Shown: positions 20,635 through 32,676 of the stretch, one piece after another
Layout of the letters: each line of letters begins with the position of its first letter
Numbering within the stretch: the first letter of the stretch is position 1
DNA from: Acidobacteriota bacterium
GTDB lineage: Bacteria > Acidobacteriota > Vicinamibacteria > Marinacidobacterales > Marinacidobacteraceae
Assembly (NCBI GenBank): GCA_022822745.1
Contig: JAJEAO010000033.1
Span: 1-64,000, forward strand
Direction of reading: 5' to 3'
Length of the DNA: 64,000 nt
Notes under the pieces: model-generated
Told to the model about the DNA's origin: nothing
Databases searched by the model: none
Seen by the model: the letters and a program-made list of their open reading frames with translations, nothing else
Made by a program: the position numbers and the translations under genes

Positions 20635-21645
20635 TCAGGCGGCCAGCACTCGAGCCCGGAAACCGCGATCTTCGCCCGCCGTCACGATGGCGCCCTCGGG
20701 GATCTTCGCGTCGAGGATGGCGAGGCCGACGCCCGGGAGGTCGGGGGGAAACGCGCGGGGCCGATCGAAACCGGAAGTGAACCGCCCCGCCGGGCGTCCT
20801 TCGAGTCGGAGCCCGGCGGCCGGCGGCGGAGTCGCCGTTCCGGCCGGGAAGACGAGGCGGCGCAGGAGGCGCGGGATCCGGCCGCGATGCGCCTGGCGGG
20901 CGACGTACTCCTGACCGATGTAGCAGCCCTGACCGAGCCGGGCGTGGGCGGCGAGGCCGCACTCGGCGACTCGGGAGGCCTCGTCGAGCTCGGATCCCCA
21001 CCGGGGTTCGCCGGCGGCGATGCGGAGGTAGCCGCGTTCCTCCGGGCGGGCCTCCGGACCGGACCGGCGGCCGAGGGACGCCGCGGCGTCCACGAGCCCG
21101 TTCGGAGCGTCGAGGAAACGAAGCCGCCACGCCGGCCAGGGCCGGAACAGCCGTCGGATCACGAGCGTGGCGCCGCCGTCGCCGGGGAGATCGGCGCCCG
21201 ACCCGGGGGGAAGCGCGGAGAGTTCGAGGCCTTCGGGGATCGGCCACTCCAGGTCGGCGAGGACATCGCCGATCGTCCGGTGCGCCCCGAACCCCTGCAG
21301 GAGCAGACTCCCGTTCGGTTCGCCGTCGAGCGGCGTCAGCTCCACATCGTCCGCGATCCGGTAGCGGTCGAGGCCGGTCAGGAGCGCGTCGCGCCGACGC
21401 CAGTCGGTCTCCAGCAAGATCGCATCCGACGTCGTGGAAGCCGTGCCCGCCGCGATCAGCGCTCCCTTCGGAGTGAGCAGCGCCGTGCGCGAGACGCCGC
21501 CGACCGGCGGAACCTGCCCGGAGAGGATGCGCCGGAGGAAATCGGCCCGGTCCCGCCCGGTGACGCGGATCGCCTCGCTGCGGCGCGCCCGGCGCCAGCG
21601 CGCCGGCAGATCCCGGGGAATGTCGAAACCCCGCGGCGCGGCCAT
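20635..21645 (-). CDS. ygfZ: YgfZ/GcvT-like folate-binding protein
   Basis: The 336-residue protein carries the family signature QGCYIGQEYVARQAHRGRIP, whose Cys is the conserved YgfZ cysteine. The GcvT-like N-terminal fold includes RADFLRRILSGQVPP and ALLTPKGALIAAG. YgfZ proteins bind tetrahydrofolate and help repair or build Fe-S clusters in enzymes. The ATG is at 21643-21645, with the start region facing the divergent aminotransferase-like gene. Confidence 0.92.
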   Translation of the reverse strand: MAAPRGFDIPRDLPARWRRARRSEAIRVTGRDRADFLRRILSGQVPPVGGVSRTALLTPKGALIAAGTASTTSDAILLETDWRRRDALLTGLDRYRIADDVELTPLDGEPNGSLLLQGFGAHRTIGDVLADLEWPIPEGLELSALPPGSGADLPGDGGATLVIRRLFRPWPAWRLRFLDAPNGLVDAAASLGRRSGPEARPEERGYLRIAAGEPRWGSELDEASRVAECGLAAHARLGQGCYIGQEYVARQAHRGRIPRLLRRLVFPAGTATPPPAAGLRLEGRPAGRFTSGFDRPRAFPPDLPGVGLAILDAKIPEGAIVTAGEDRGFRARVLAA

Positions 21646-21688
21646 GAGGGCTCTATGCTACCGGCCCGCCGCTGCGGCGAACCGACCC

Positions 21689-22828
21689 ATGAGAGCTTTC
21701 GTCCCCCTGGTTCGCGAGGCCTTCGGCGAGGCCGTCGAGGCCCCGCGGCTCGACTTCGACCCGGCGGCCGGGCCCCGCTCGCTGCTCCCGCGTCCGGCGG
21801 CGGCGGACGCCGCGGCGCTGGACGACCTGCGCGAGTCGCTGGCGTGGTTCTGGAACACGAACGCCGACTGGGCGGGGAGGCAGGTGGCGGTCGGGGCTTC
21901 CTACGGAGCGCTGGTGGCCGCGCTCGTCGAGGTCTTCGGGCTGCGGCGCGGCGAGGCGGTCGTGCTGCCCCTGTCGGAGCCGGATGACCGCCTGGAGGCC
22001 TGGCGGGAAGCTCTCCCGGAGGGCGTGCGGATTCGGGAGTGGCGGCCGGATCGGCGGGGAAATCTCCCCGTCGCGAACCTCGACGCCCTGGTGGACGGGA
22101 ACACCCGGATCGTGGTGCAGACGAAGGCGTGTCCAGTGACCGGGGCGCTGAACGAGACGATCCCGGTAGCGCAGAAGTTCGCGGGGACTCCGGTTCGGGT
22201 CGTGGCCGAGGCGAGCCATTTCCTCTCCCACGGCTCGCTCGACATCCGCAACCTCCGTTGCGACGCGCTGATCGCGGCGGCGGACGGTCTGTTCGGCGCG
22301 CAGGGCGCGGCGCTCTGGCTGCGGGATCCGCCGGCCCGTCGCGAGCGGGGGGCCGTTGGCCCGGCGACCGTCGCGGCATGGGGCCGCTCGCTCGCCTACG
22401 TGGAGCGACTGGGGTCGTCGGAAGACGCACCGGTCGCGCCTCCGTCGGAGAAGTTCGGCCGGCGGGAGGCGATGCGGCGGGGAATGCAGGCCATCCGGCA
22501 GGAGGAGCGGATCCTCGCGCGTCGGATGCTGCGGATCCTGGGGCGTTTCCGGCGCGTCCGGATCCTCGGGGAGTCGGACGAGGTTCGGGCCGCCGCCCGA
22601 GTGCCCACCTTCACCTTCGTGGTGAGGGGGAGAGAAGCGGAGGCCGTCGGCGACGCCCTTCGGCGGTCGGGCGTCGAGGTCGGGACCGGCTCGCTCGGGT
22701 CCGCCGCCACCCTGAAGGCCCTGGGGGTGGACCCCGGGGCGGGAGCGGTGCGGGTCGCGGTGGCGCACTACCACACCGCCGATGATGTGCGCCGCTTCGG
22801 CGACTGTCTCGGCGCCGCGCTGGGCTGA
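21689..22828 (+). CDS. Class V aminotransferase-fold protein lacking the PLP lysine
   Basis: The 379-residue protein follows the cysteine-desulfurase-like fold: SYGALVAALVEVFGLRRGEAV, VQTKACPVTGALNET, VVAEASHFLSHGSLDI, and a C-terminal GVEVGTGSLGSAATLKALG. Where family members have YKxxG with the Schiff-base lysine, it reads AAADGLFGAQGA. The usual Asp of DAxH is Glu (AEASH). It therefore cannot form the normal internal aldimine and is probably a pseudoenzyme or non-PLP binder. An ATG at 21644 would add 15 residues but overlaps the divergent ygfZ start. Compare the intact relative at 36820-38043. Confidence 0.8.
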   Translation: MRAFVPLVREAFGEAVEAPRLDFDPAAGPRSLLPRPAAADAAALDDLRESLAWFWNTNADWAGRQVAVGASYGALVAALVEVFGLRRGEAVVLPLSEPDDRLEAWREALPEGVRIREWRPDRRGNLPVANLDALVDGNTRIVVQTKACPVTGALNETIPVAQKFAGTPVRVVAEASHFLSHGSLDIRNLRCDALIAAADGLFGAQGAALWLRDPPARRERGAVGPATVAAWGRSLAYVERLGSSEDAPVAPPSEKFGRREAMRRGMQAIRQEERILARRMLRILGRFRRVRILGESDEVRAAARVPTFTFVVRGREAEAVGDALRRSGVEVGTGSLGSAATLKALGVDPGAGAVRVAVAHYHTADDVRRFGDCLGAALG

Positions 22829-22943
22829 GCGCGCGGCGGCGCGCCTCCGGGAAGCCGGCGAGGTCGCCGGAGGACCACGGGGCCGGGGGGAACGGAGCCG
22901 GGGGGCGGGGGGGTAGGATCGTCCGAAAGGGAGGAGCCTGTTC

Positions 22944-24614
22944 GTGAAGTCCCGTTTCGTCGCATCCGTCGTTGTTCTGTTGGGGGTTTCGGCTCTCCTG
23001 GCCTGCCAGCCCTCGGGAGAGGCTCCGCCGCCGGCGCCTGCCGGCGAGCCGGGGACGCACGCCGATCTGGTGGCGCTGTTTCACGAGTGGCGCGAGTTCG
23101 AGCGGCCGGATTTCGTGGACGGAGTGCCCGACTACACCGAGCCGGCGATGGCGAGGCAGCGCGCCGAGTTGCCGGCGTGGCGGGCGCGACTGGATGCGAT
23201 GGCGCCGGAGAGCTGGCCGGTCCCGGAGCAGGTGGACTGGCATCTCGTGCGGGCGGAGATGAACGGACTCGACTTCGACCACCGGGTCCGGCGGCCGTGG
23301 GCGCGGGATCCGGCGTTCTACGTGACGATCTTCGCGGCCGAAAGCGACGTGCCGGCCCACGAGGGGCCGGTGATCCATGGCTGGGTGGATCTGTGGACCT
23401 ACGACTACCCGCTCTCGGAGGCGGACGCCGCCGAGCTGGCGGAGAGGGTCGGCGCGATTCCGGCGCTCCTCGACCAGGCCCGGAGCAACCTCGCGGCGTC
23501 GAACGCCCGGGATCTGTGGCTCGGCGGGTTGCGGGCGTTCCGGAACCAGGCGGCCGATCTCGCCGCCTTCGGCGAACGGGTCGCCGGGACGAGCGCTGAT
23601 CTCGACACCGCGGTCGCCGAGGCGATCGCCGCCAGCGACCGCTTCCGCGAGTTCCTCGACGCGGAGTCGGATTCGAAGACGGGGCCTTCGGGCGTGGGAG
23701 CGGAGAACTACACCTGGGCCATGCAGCACGTGCATCTCCTCCCCTACACCTGGGAACAGCAGGTGGCGCTGCTTCGGCGGGAGCTGGCGCGCTCGCACTC
23801 CTCCATGCTCCTCGAGGAGAACCGGAATCGCGGGCTTCCCGAACTCGAGCGCATCGCCTCGGCGGAGGAGTTCGACCGGCGGCTGAACGAATCGGTGGAT
23901 CGCTACATGGCGTTCCTCGACCGGGAGGAGGTGCAGACGGTCGAGCCGTGGATGGACCCGGCGCTTCGGGCGGTGAACGGGACGTTCGCTCCGCTGGAGA
24001 ACCCGGACGATCTGCGGAACTTCTTCAGCGAAGTGAACTACCGCGATCCGGACGCCTTCCGGCCCCACATGCACCACTGGATCGAACTGGCGGCGATGCG
24101 GGAGACCCCGCACCCGAGTCCGATCCGGGCGGTCCCGTCGCTGTTCAACATCTTCCAGGCCCGCTCCGAGGGACTCGCCACCGGCGTGGAGGAGATGTTC
24201 ATGCATCTCGGGCTGCTCGAGGGGTCGCCGAGGTCGCGCGAGCTGACCTGGATCATGCTCGCGCAGCGGGCCGCTCGGGCGATCAGCGGGCTGAACCTCC
24301 ACGGCGGCGAGTTCGACATGGAGGAGGCGGTGGGGTACGCCATGGAGTGGACGCCGCGGGGCTGGCTCACCGAGGGCGCGCTGGTGCGGGGCGAGCAGAG
24401 CCTCTATCTGCGCCAGCCTGGGTACGGGACCAGTTACGTCGTCGGGAAACTGCAGATCGAGGAGCTGCTCGCCGAGGTGGCGATCCAGGACGGGGACGAC
24501 TTCAGCGTGAAGGACTTCTTCGACCGGTTCTACGCATCGGGCGTCATCCCGATCACGCTGGTCCGGTGGGAGATGACGGGAGAGAAGGATCCGGTTCTGG
24601 ATCTCCGCCCGTAG
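22944..24614 (+). CDS. DUF885-like lipoprotein
   Basis: The 556-residue protein starts at GTG 22944, 7 nt after a GGGAGGAG ribosome site. MKSRFVASVVVLLGVSALLAC ends in a lipobox, so it is a lipoprotein. The C-terminal half matches DUF885 proteins: FQARSEGLATGVEEMFMHLGL, then LYLRQPGYGTSYVVGKLQIE and FYASGVIPITLVRWEM. The HExxH-type zinc motif of many DUF885 members is not visible; the region has MRETPHPSPIRAVPS instead. Hydrolase activity is therefore uncertain. Confidence 0.8.
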   Translation: MKSRFVASVVVLLGVSALLACQPSGEAPPPAPAGEPGTHADLVALFHEWREFERPDFVDGVPDYTEPAMARQRAELPAWRARLDAMAPESWPVPEQVDWHLVRAEMNGLDFDHRVRRPWARDPAFYVTIFAAESDVPAHEGPVIHGWVDLWTYDYPLSEADAAELAERVGAIPALLDQARSNLAASNARDLWLGGLRAFRNQAADLAAFGERVAGTSADLDTAVAEAIAASDRFREFLDAESDSKTGPSGVGAENYTWAMQHVHLLPYTWEQQVALLRRELARSHSSMLLEENRNRGLPELERIASAEEFDRRLNESVDRYMAFLDREEVQTVEPWMDPALRAVNGTFAPLENPDDLRNFFSEVNYRDPDAFRPHMHHWIELAAMRETPHPSPIRAVPSLFNIFQARSEGLATGVEEMFMHLGLLEGSPRSRELTWIMLAQRAARAISGLNLHGGEFDMEEAVGYAMEWTPRGWLTEGALVRGEQSLYLRQPGYGTSYVVGKLQIEELLAEVAIQDGDDFSVKDFFDRFYASGVIPITLVRWEMTGEKDPVLDLRP

Positions 24615-24628
24615 TCCGCCGCTCGCGG

Positions 24629-24763
24629 GCCAGCCCCGAAGTTTCATGCTCCGGCCTCGAGGCGAAGGGCAAGTCGGTGCAAGTCACTGTCATGAATGGT
24701 TTCGGCCGCTGCAGACGGCCGAGTCACGACTCCTCGCTCGCACCGTGAAACTTCGGGGCTGGC
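24629..24763. repeat. 135-bp element bounded by an 18-bp perfect inverted repeat, with nested stems
   Basis: The arms GCCAGCCCCGAAGTTTCA (24629-24646) and its exact complement (24746-24763) enclose 99 bp. Inside, CGGTGC pairs with GCACCG, and CGGCCG forms a central hairpin around ctgcaga. The element sits 14 nt after the DUF885 stop and 15 nt before the next start. The internal words GGTGCAAGTC, CACTGT and GAGTCACGACTCC recall cobalamin-riboswitch core elements, but the match is partial. A MITE-like element or processed RNA is equally possible. Confidence 0.7.
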
Positions 24764-24778
24764 TAGACTGCCGGAGCG

Positions 24779-25495
24779 ATGAGCAGCACACGACCGCGAG
24801 AGGAGTTCGACTGGCGGGCGGCCCACGACCGGGTCTGGGCGACGCTCGACTGGCTGGCGGAGCAGAACCGCGAGCACGAGCGGTTGCTCAAGCTGCGCGC
24901 CAGGGAGGCGGAGCAGCGCGCCAGGGAGCAGGACCGACGCAACGAGGAAGCCGACCGGCGCGCCAAGGAAGCCGACCGGCGCGCCAAGGAGCGCGCCAAG
25001 GAGCAGGACCGGCGCGCCGAGGAGGCGGACCGGCGCGGGAAGGAGCACGACCGGCGGCTCCGGAAGCTGGACAACCTGTTCAACTCGCAGTGGGGCAAGC
25101 TCATCGAGGCGCTCGTGGACGGCGATCTGGTCCCGCTGCTCCGGGCGCGCGACATCAAGGTGACCCACACCTCGACGAACATGAAGCTGGAGTTCGAGGG
25201 CTACCGGCGCGAAGTGGACATCGTCGCGGTGGACGGCAGCGTGGTCGTGGCGGTCGAGGTCAAGACGACCCTGAAAGTCGCGGACGTGGACTATTTCCTC
25301 GAGATGCTGCCGCACTTCCAGGACCTGGCGCCGGAGTACCGGCACCACACGGTGTACGGGGCGGTGGCCTACCTGAAGGCGGACCAGTCCTCGGACGCGT
25401 ACGCGCAGAAGAAGGGGCTGTTCGTGATTCGCGCGACCGGGAGCAGCGCGAGCATCACGAACCGCGCGGAGTTCCGCCCTCGGGCGTTCGGCTGA
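24779..25495 (+). CDS. Coiled-coil protein with a C-terminal PD-(D/E)XK-like nuclease domain
   Basis: The first ~105 of 238 residues form a charged coiled coil made of REAEQR / RRAKEADRRAKE repeats. The C-terminal part has EFEGYRREVDIVAVDGSVVV followed by AVEVKTTL, the D...ExK core of restriction-like nucleases. Similar coiled-coil plus nuclease-core proteins are widespread in bacteria and archaea with unknown function. Nuclease activity is inferred from the motif only. The ATG follows GGAG by just 2 nt, so the exact start is uncertain. Confidence 0.75.
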   Translation: MSSTRPREEFDWRAAHDRVWATLDWLAEQNREHERLLKLRAREAEQRAREQDRRNEEADRRAKEADRRAKERAKEQDRRAEEADRRGKEHDRRLRKLDNLFNSQWGKLIEALVDGDLVPLLRARDIKVTHTSTNMKLEFEGYRREVDIVAVDGSVVVAVEVKTTLKVADVDYFLEMLPHFQDLAPEYRHHTVYGAVAYLKADQSSDAYAQKKGLFVIRATGSSASITNRAEFRPRAFG

Positions 25496-25636
25496 GCGCT
25501 CGGAACCTCGTGCGCTGACCCGCCCCGAGGCGGCTCCGGCGGGCTCGGTACGGGCTTTGCTTGCCGCTCCCGCGTACGCCCCGCACGGTCGGAGACAGGA
25601 TCGGGAGGGGTACGGATTCGGAAGGGAGGACACATC

Positions 25637-26290
25637 ATGACAACTCGGGGAATGCTCCAACGTACGCCTCAGGTCGCCCTCGTCGCCGCGCTGGGATGGT
25701 CCGCCGTCTCCTGTGTCCACGCCGTCGCGATCCGGCCGGCACCGTCCTACGAGGCCTACGCCTTCGATGCGGCGTTGCCGCTCGACGCCGCGCTCCATGT
25801 GGACGCCGACCGGCTCGTCCAGGATGCGCGGTTCCTGCCTTCCGCGGACTGCAGCGGGAACCGCTATCCGGTGGATGCGCGGGAGGCCCTCCGCGAATCG
25901 GTCATCGGAACTCTCGAACGGCTCGTGGAGCATGTGGAGCCGACGCCCGAGCCGATCGATCGCGCCGCCATGGAAGCGCGGGAACTCGACGCCGTCATCC
26001 TGGTCCGGGCGGACAGTTTCGGGATCGGACTGGACGGAGACACGTTGGCGGGCCTCGATGCGGTGGCCGAGCTGACGCTTGTCGTCTCGGTGTTCACCGG
26101 GGATGGGCTGCAGTTGCGGGACTCCGTGTACGGGAGCGGCGTCGGGACCGAGGGGGGCGGCCTTGTCGGGTGCGGTGAGGGGGCCGTTGCCGCGGGCGAG
26201 GCCGTGGAAACGGCGATCCACGCCGCCATGACCGAGCTGGGCGAACTCCTCGTCAACCATCCCACGCTGCGGACCGTCTCGACGCCGTAG
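25637..26290 (+). CDS. Putative exported lipoprotein of unknown function
   Basis: The 217-residue protein has a strong ribosome site (GGGAGGA, 6 nt before ATG 25637). Its signal sequence MTTRGMLQRTPQVALVAALG is followed by WSAVSC, so Cys26 is a plausible but weak lipobox. The mature part shows a two-layer alpha/beta pattern with repeated hydrophobic strands (AVILVRADSFGIGL, ELTLVVSVFTGDGLQLRD) like small envelope lipoproteins. I do not recognise the family. Confidence 0.75.
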   Translation: MTTRGMLQRTPQVALVAALGWSAVSCVHAVAIRPAPSYEAYAFDAALPLDAALHVDADRLVQDARFLPSADCSGNRYPVDAREALRESVIGTLERLVEHVEPTPEPIDRAAMEARELDAVILVRADSFGIGLDGDTLAGLDAVAELTLVVSVFTGDGLQLRDSVYGSGVGTEGGGLVGCGEGAVAAGEAVETAIHAAMTELGELLVNHPTLRTVSTP

Positions 26291-26469
26291 CCTCGCGGCG
26301 GTCGCGGTCCGCGACCTCCGTCCGGCGGCCCGGTCGGAAGCACGGCGGTTCGCCGGACACGGCCCGTCGCGTCCGGAACCCGCTGCGGGCGTCGGCGCCC
26401 GGTCCGGAGATGCGGTGGAGGCCTCGGGGCCCGGCGCGAGTCCCGACGCTCTCCCCGGCCCCGGAATGA

Positions 26470-30306
<3,837 letters not shown>

Positions 30307-30313
30307 GCCGGAC

Positions 30314-30331
30314 CGGCGGGACTACCCGCCG
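30314..30331. terminator. Hairpin between convergent beta-galactosidase and DUF819 genes
   Basis: CGGCGGG-ACTA-CCCGCCG is a perfect 7-bp stem overlapping the DUF819 stop codon and lying 7 nt after the beta-galactosidase stop. There is no T tract on either side. A bidirectional terminator is inferred from position. Confidence 0.35.
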
Positions 30332-31464
30332 AGGAGGCCGCGGGCGATCGTTCCCACGCCGAAGCCGAGGTAGTTGCCCACCGCGTAACCGGCGAGAGCC
30401 ACCGCGATTCCGGGCAGCAGCTTGTCCCCGTAGCCGCGCGCCGAGGCGATCGCCACTGCGGAGGCGGCGCCTCCGATGTTCGCCTGCGACGCCACCGCGA
30501 GGGTGCCGAAGTCGAAGCGGAGCAGCCGCCCCACGCCGAAGATGACGAGGCCGTGGACGCCCACGGTGGTCAGGGCGTAGAGGAAGAGCGCCGGTCCGGC
30601 GGCGAGCATCTCGGAGACGAGCGATTGGGCGCCGTTCCCGGCGAGGAACAGGAGGATCAGCGCGTTGCCGAGGACCGGGGCGCCGCGGAGGCCGCGCACC
30701 CAGGGCGTGTGGCCGAGGATCAGGGCGATCGTGGTGAGCCAGAGGACGGACGGGATCGCCGGGACGAGCCCGCCGAGGAACTGCGCCGCGACCATGACGC
30801 CCAGCGTGATCGAGGCGAGGCCGAAGAAATCCATGACCCGCAGGCTCTCGCCGCTCTCCTTGAGGCGTCGCTCCAGCGTCATCGGCTGCTCGCCCGCGAG
30901 AGGCGTCGCGCCGACTGCATCACCGGGCTTCTTCGACAGGATGGCCGGGAGCGTGAGGCAGGCGGCCAGCCAGGCGACGGTCACGATCACGTCGGCGGCC
31001 ACCGCGCCGGACATGACCGCCGGGTCGGTCGAGAACGCGCTGCCGAGGGCGTAGAAGTTGGCGCCGCCGCCGATGTAGGTGCCGGTGAACTGCCCCGAGA
31101 GCTTCCAGGCCTCGGGGCCCACCGCGCCGGACCAGAGGAGTGTGGCGGCGGCCACGCCGGTCATCGTCCCGATCGCTCCGATGCCGAACGCGCCGAGCAT
31201 CCTGGAGCCCGCCTGCCGGATCGTCTTCAGATCCACTGCGAGGAGGATCAGCACGATGGCGGCGTTGACCCAGATCGTGCCGAGCTGGTTGTAGGCCTCC
31301 GCGTCGCCCGGCAGGATGCCGGAGTTCGAGAGCAGCATCCCGAACGTCAGGCAGAGCAGCCCGGCGCTCGCGGTCCGGAAGAAGCGGTAGCGGGACTCCA
31401 GCCAGACGGCGGAGAAGACGACCCCGGCGAGCGCGAGGAAGACGGCGAAGGGGTCGGTGATCAC
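30322..31464 (-). CDS. DUF819 family membrane permease
   Basis: The 380-residue protein has about ten hydrophobic segments. DUF819 signatures include SGQFTGTYIGGGANFYALG, LLFLAGNGAQSLVSEM and ASQANIGGAASAVAIAS. The family is predicted to transport organic solutes, without established substrates. The start is GTG at 31462-31464, overlapping the TGA of the FAH-family gene (GTGA), so the two are translationally coupled. The longer in-frame extension upstream is antisense-like noise. Confidence 0.87.
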   Translation of the reverse strand: MITDPFAVFLALAGVVFSAVWLESRYRFFRTASAGLLCLTFGMLLSNSGILPGDAEAYNQLGTIWVNAAIVLILLAVDLKTIRQAGSRMLGAFGIGAIGTMTGVAAATLLWSGAVGPEAWKLSGQFTGTYIGGGANFYALGSAFSTDPAVMSGAVAADVIVTVAWLAACLTLPAILSKKPGDAVGATPLAGEQPMTLERRLKESGESLRVMDFFGLASITLGVMVAAQFLGGLVPAIPSVLWLTTIALILGHTPWVRGLRGAPVLGNALILLFLAGNGAQSLVSEMLAAGPALFLYALTTVGVHGLVIFGVGRLLRFDFGTLAVASQANIGGAASAVAIASARGYGDKLLPGIAVALAGYAVGNYLGFGVGTIARGLLGG

Positions 31465-32591
31465 GGTCGGTTCAGGGTGGGCTCCTCGTCCCAGTTGCGC
31501 ACCGGGTTCTCGAGGGTCCCGACGCCCTCGGCCCAGCAGGCGGCGGTGTCGCCCGGCTTCATGAAGATGGGCGGGGTGCGGGCGTAGCCGACGCCGTCGG
31601 GGGTGCCGGTCGCGATCACATCGCCGGGGCGGAGGATCAGGTTGTGGGAGGCGAACTGGATGAGCTCGTGGACCGTGTGCTCCATGAGGCTCGTGTTCGC
31701 GTCCTGCATGATCTCGCCCGAGAGGGTGAACCGGATGTCGAGGTCGTGCGGATCGCTGATGAACTCGGCAGGGGTGATGAAGGGACCGAGCGGAGCGAAG
31801 GTCTCGGTGCTCTTCCACACCAGCCAGTCCGACCCGTAGCGGTCATCCCCGCGTCCTTCCCGGTCGCCGACGTCGTTCATCATGGTGAAGCCGAAGACGT
31901 GGGCGCCGGCGTCGTCCCCGGAGACATCGCTCGCGGGGGCGCCGATCACGACCGCCAGTTCGCACTCCCAGTCCACCATCTCGCGGTCCGGCTTGATCAG
32001 GATCGGTTCGCCGTGGCCGATGGCGATGCTGCCCGGCTTCATGAACAGGTAGGGGTTCTGGCGGCGGTCGTCGGGCTCGCGCTGCCAGAAGTGGTCCATG
32101 GACGTCTGCGTGTCGTCCAGCGCGGAGGCGTCCGACATCGCCGCGGGGGCGCCGGTCGTCATCTCGACGCCGTGGGCGGGGTAGTTCAGCGCGGCGGCGA
32201 GGATCTTGCCGGGCCGGACCGGGGGGAAGAAGCGCAGTTCTTCCAGCGGGTGGATCCAGACCGGGCGCTCGGACTCGGGGAGGTCCAGGAGCGGCTCCAC
32301 CTGTTCCGCGATGGCGTGGGCGCGGTCGCGCATTCCGAGCGACCAGCGGCCGGCGAGCTCGTTCATGTCCGCCGGCATCGGGAGCGTGACCCAGAGCCGG
32401 TTGCGGCGTTCGAGGGCGGCGTTCGCCCGGTTCAGCTCGACGGCGAAGGCGTCCCGCAGGACGATGCCGAGGAAGGCCTCGCCGCGGCGCTCGAACGAAC
32501 CGAGCCGGAAGGGCGCGGCCGCGGAGGCCGTGTCCGGGAGCGCGAGCGGCGCGAGGAGGGCGAGCGCGAGGGCGGAGAGGGCAGCTTTCAC
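31461..32591 (-). CDS. Exported fumarylacetoacetate-hydrolase family protein
   Basis: The catalytic fold is clear: KILAAALNYPAH, MVDWECELAVVIG with acidic metal ligands, and LRPGDVIATGTPDGVGY. Unlike the usual cytosolic members, the protein starts with a signal peptide (MKAALSALALALLAPLALPD, cleavage after ASA), from GTG 32591. An earlier GTG at 32609 would add six residues. It probably hydrolyses or decarboxylates a beta-diketo-type acid in the periplasm, with the coupled DUF819 permease handling substrate or product. That coupling is inference. Confidence 0.88.
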   Translation of the reverse strand: MKAALSALALALLAPLALPDTASAAAPFRLGSFERRGEAFLGIVLRDAFAVELNRANAALERRNRLWVTLPMPADMNELAGRWSLGMRDRAHAIAEQVEPLLDLPESERPVWIHPLEELRFFPPVRPGKILAAALNYPAHGVEMTTGAPAAMSDASALDDTQTSMDHFWQREPDDRRQNPYLFMKPGSIAIGHGEPILIKPDREMVDWECELAVVIGAPASDVSGDDAGAHVFGFTMMNDVGDREGRGDDRYGSDWLVWKSTETFAPLGPFITPAEFISDPHDLDIRFTLSGEIMQDANTSLMEHTVHELIQFASHNLILRPGDVIATGTPDGVGYARTPPIFMKPGDTAACWAEGVGTLENPVRNWDEEPTLNRP

Positions 32592-32676
32592 GGCAGCGGA
32601 GTATTCCACCTCGCCGGCAAGCGGAGGCGCCCCTGCCGGGGCGCCGGCCCGTCGTCGCGCGGAGCGGATCGCAGGA

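Noticed and set aside
24629..24763. Calling the inverted-repeat element a cobalamin riboswitch outright
   Set aside because: The B12-box match is partial, the element is shorter than usual, and neither flanking gene is B12-related.
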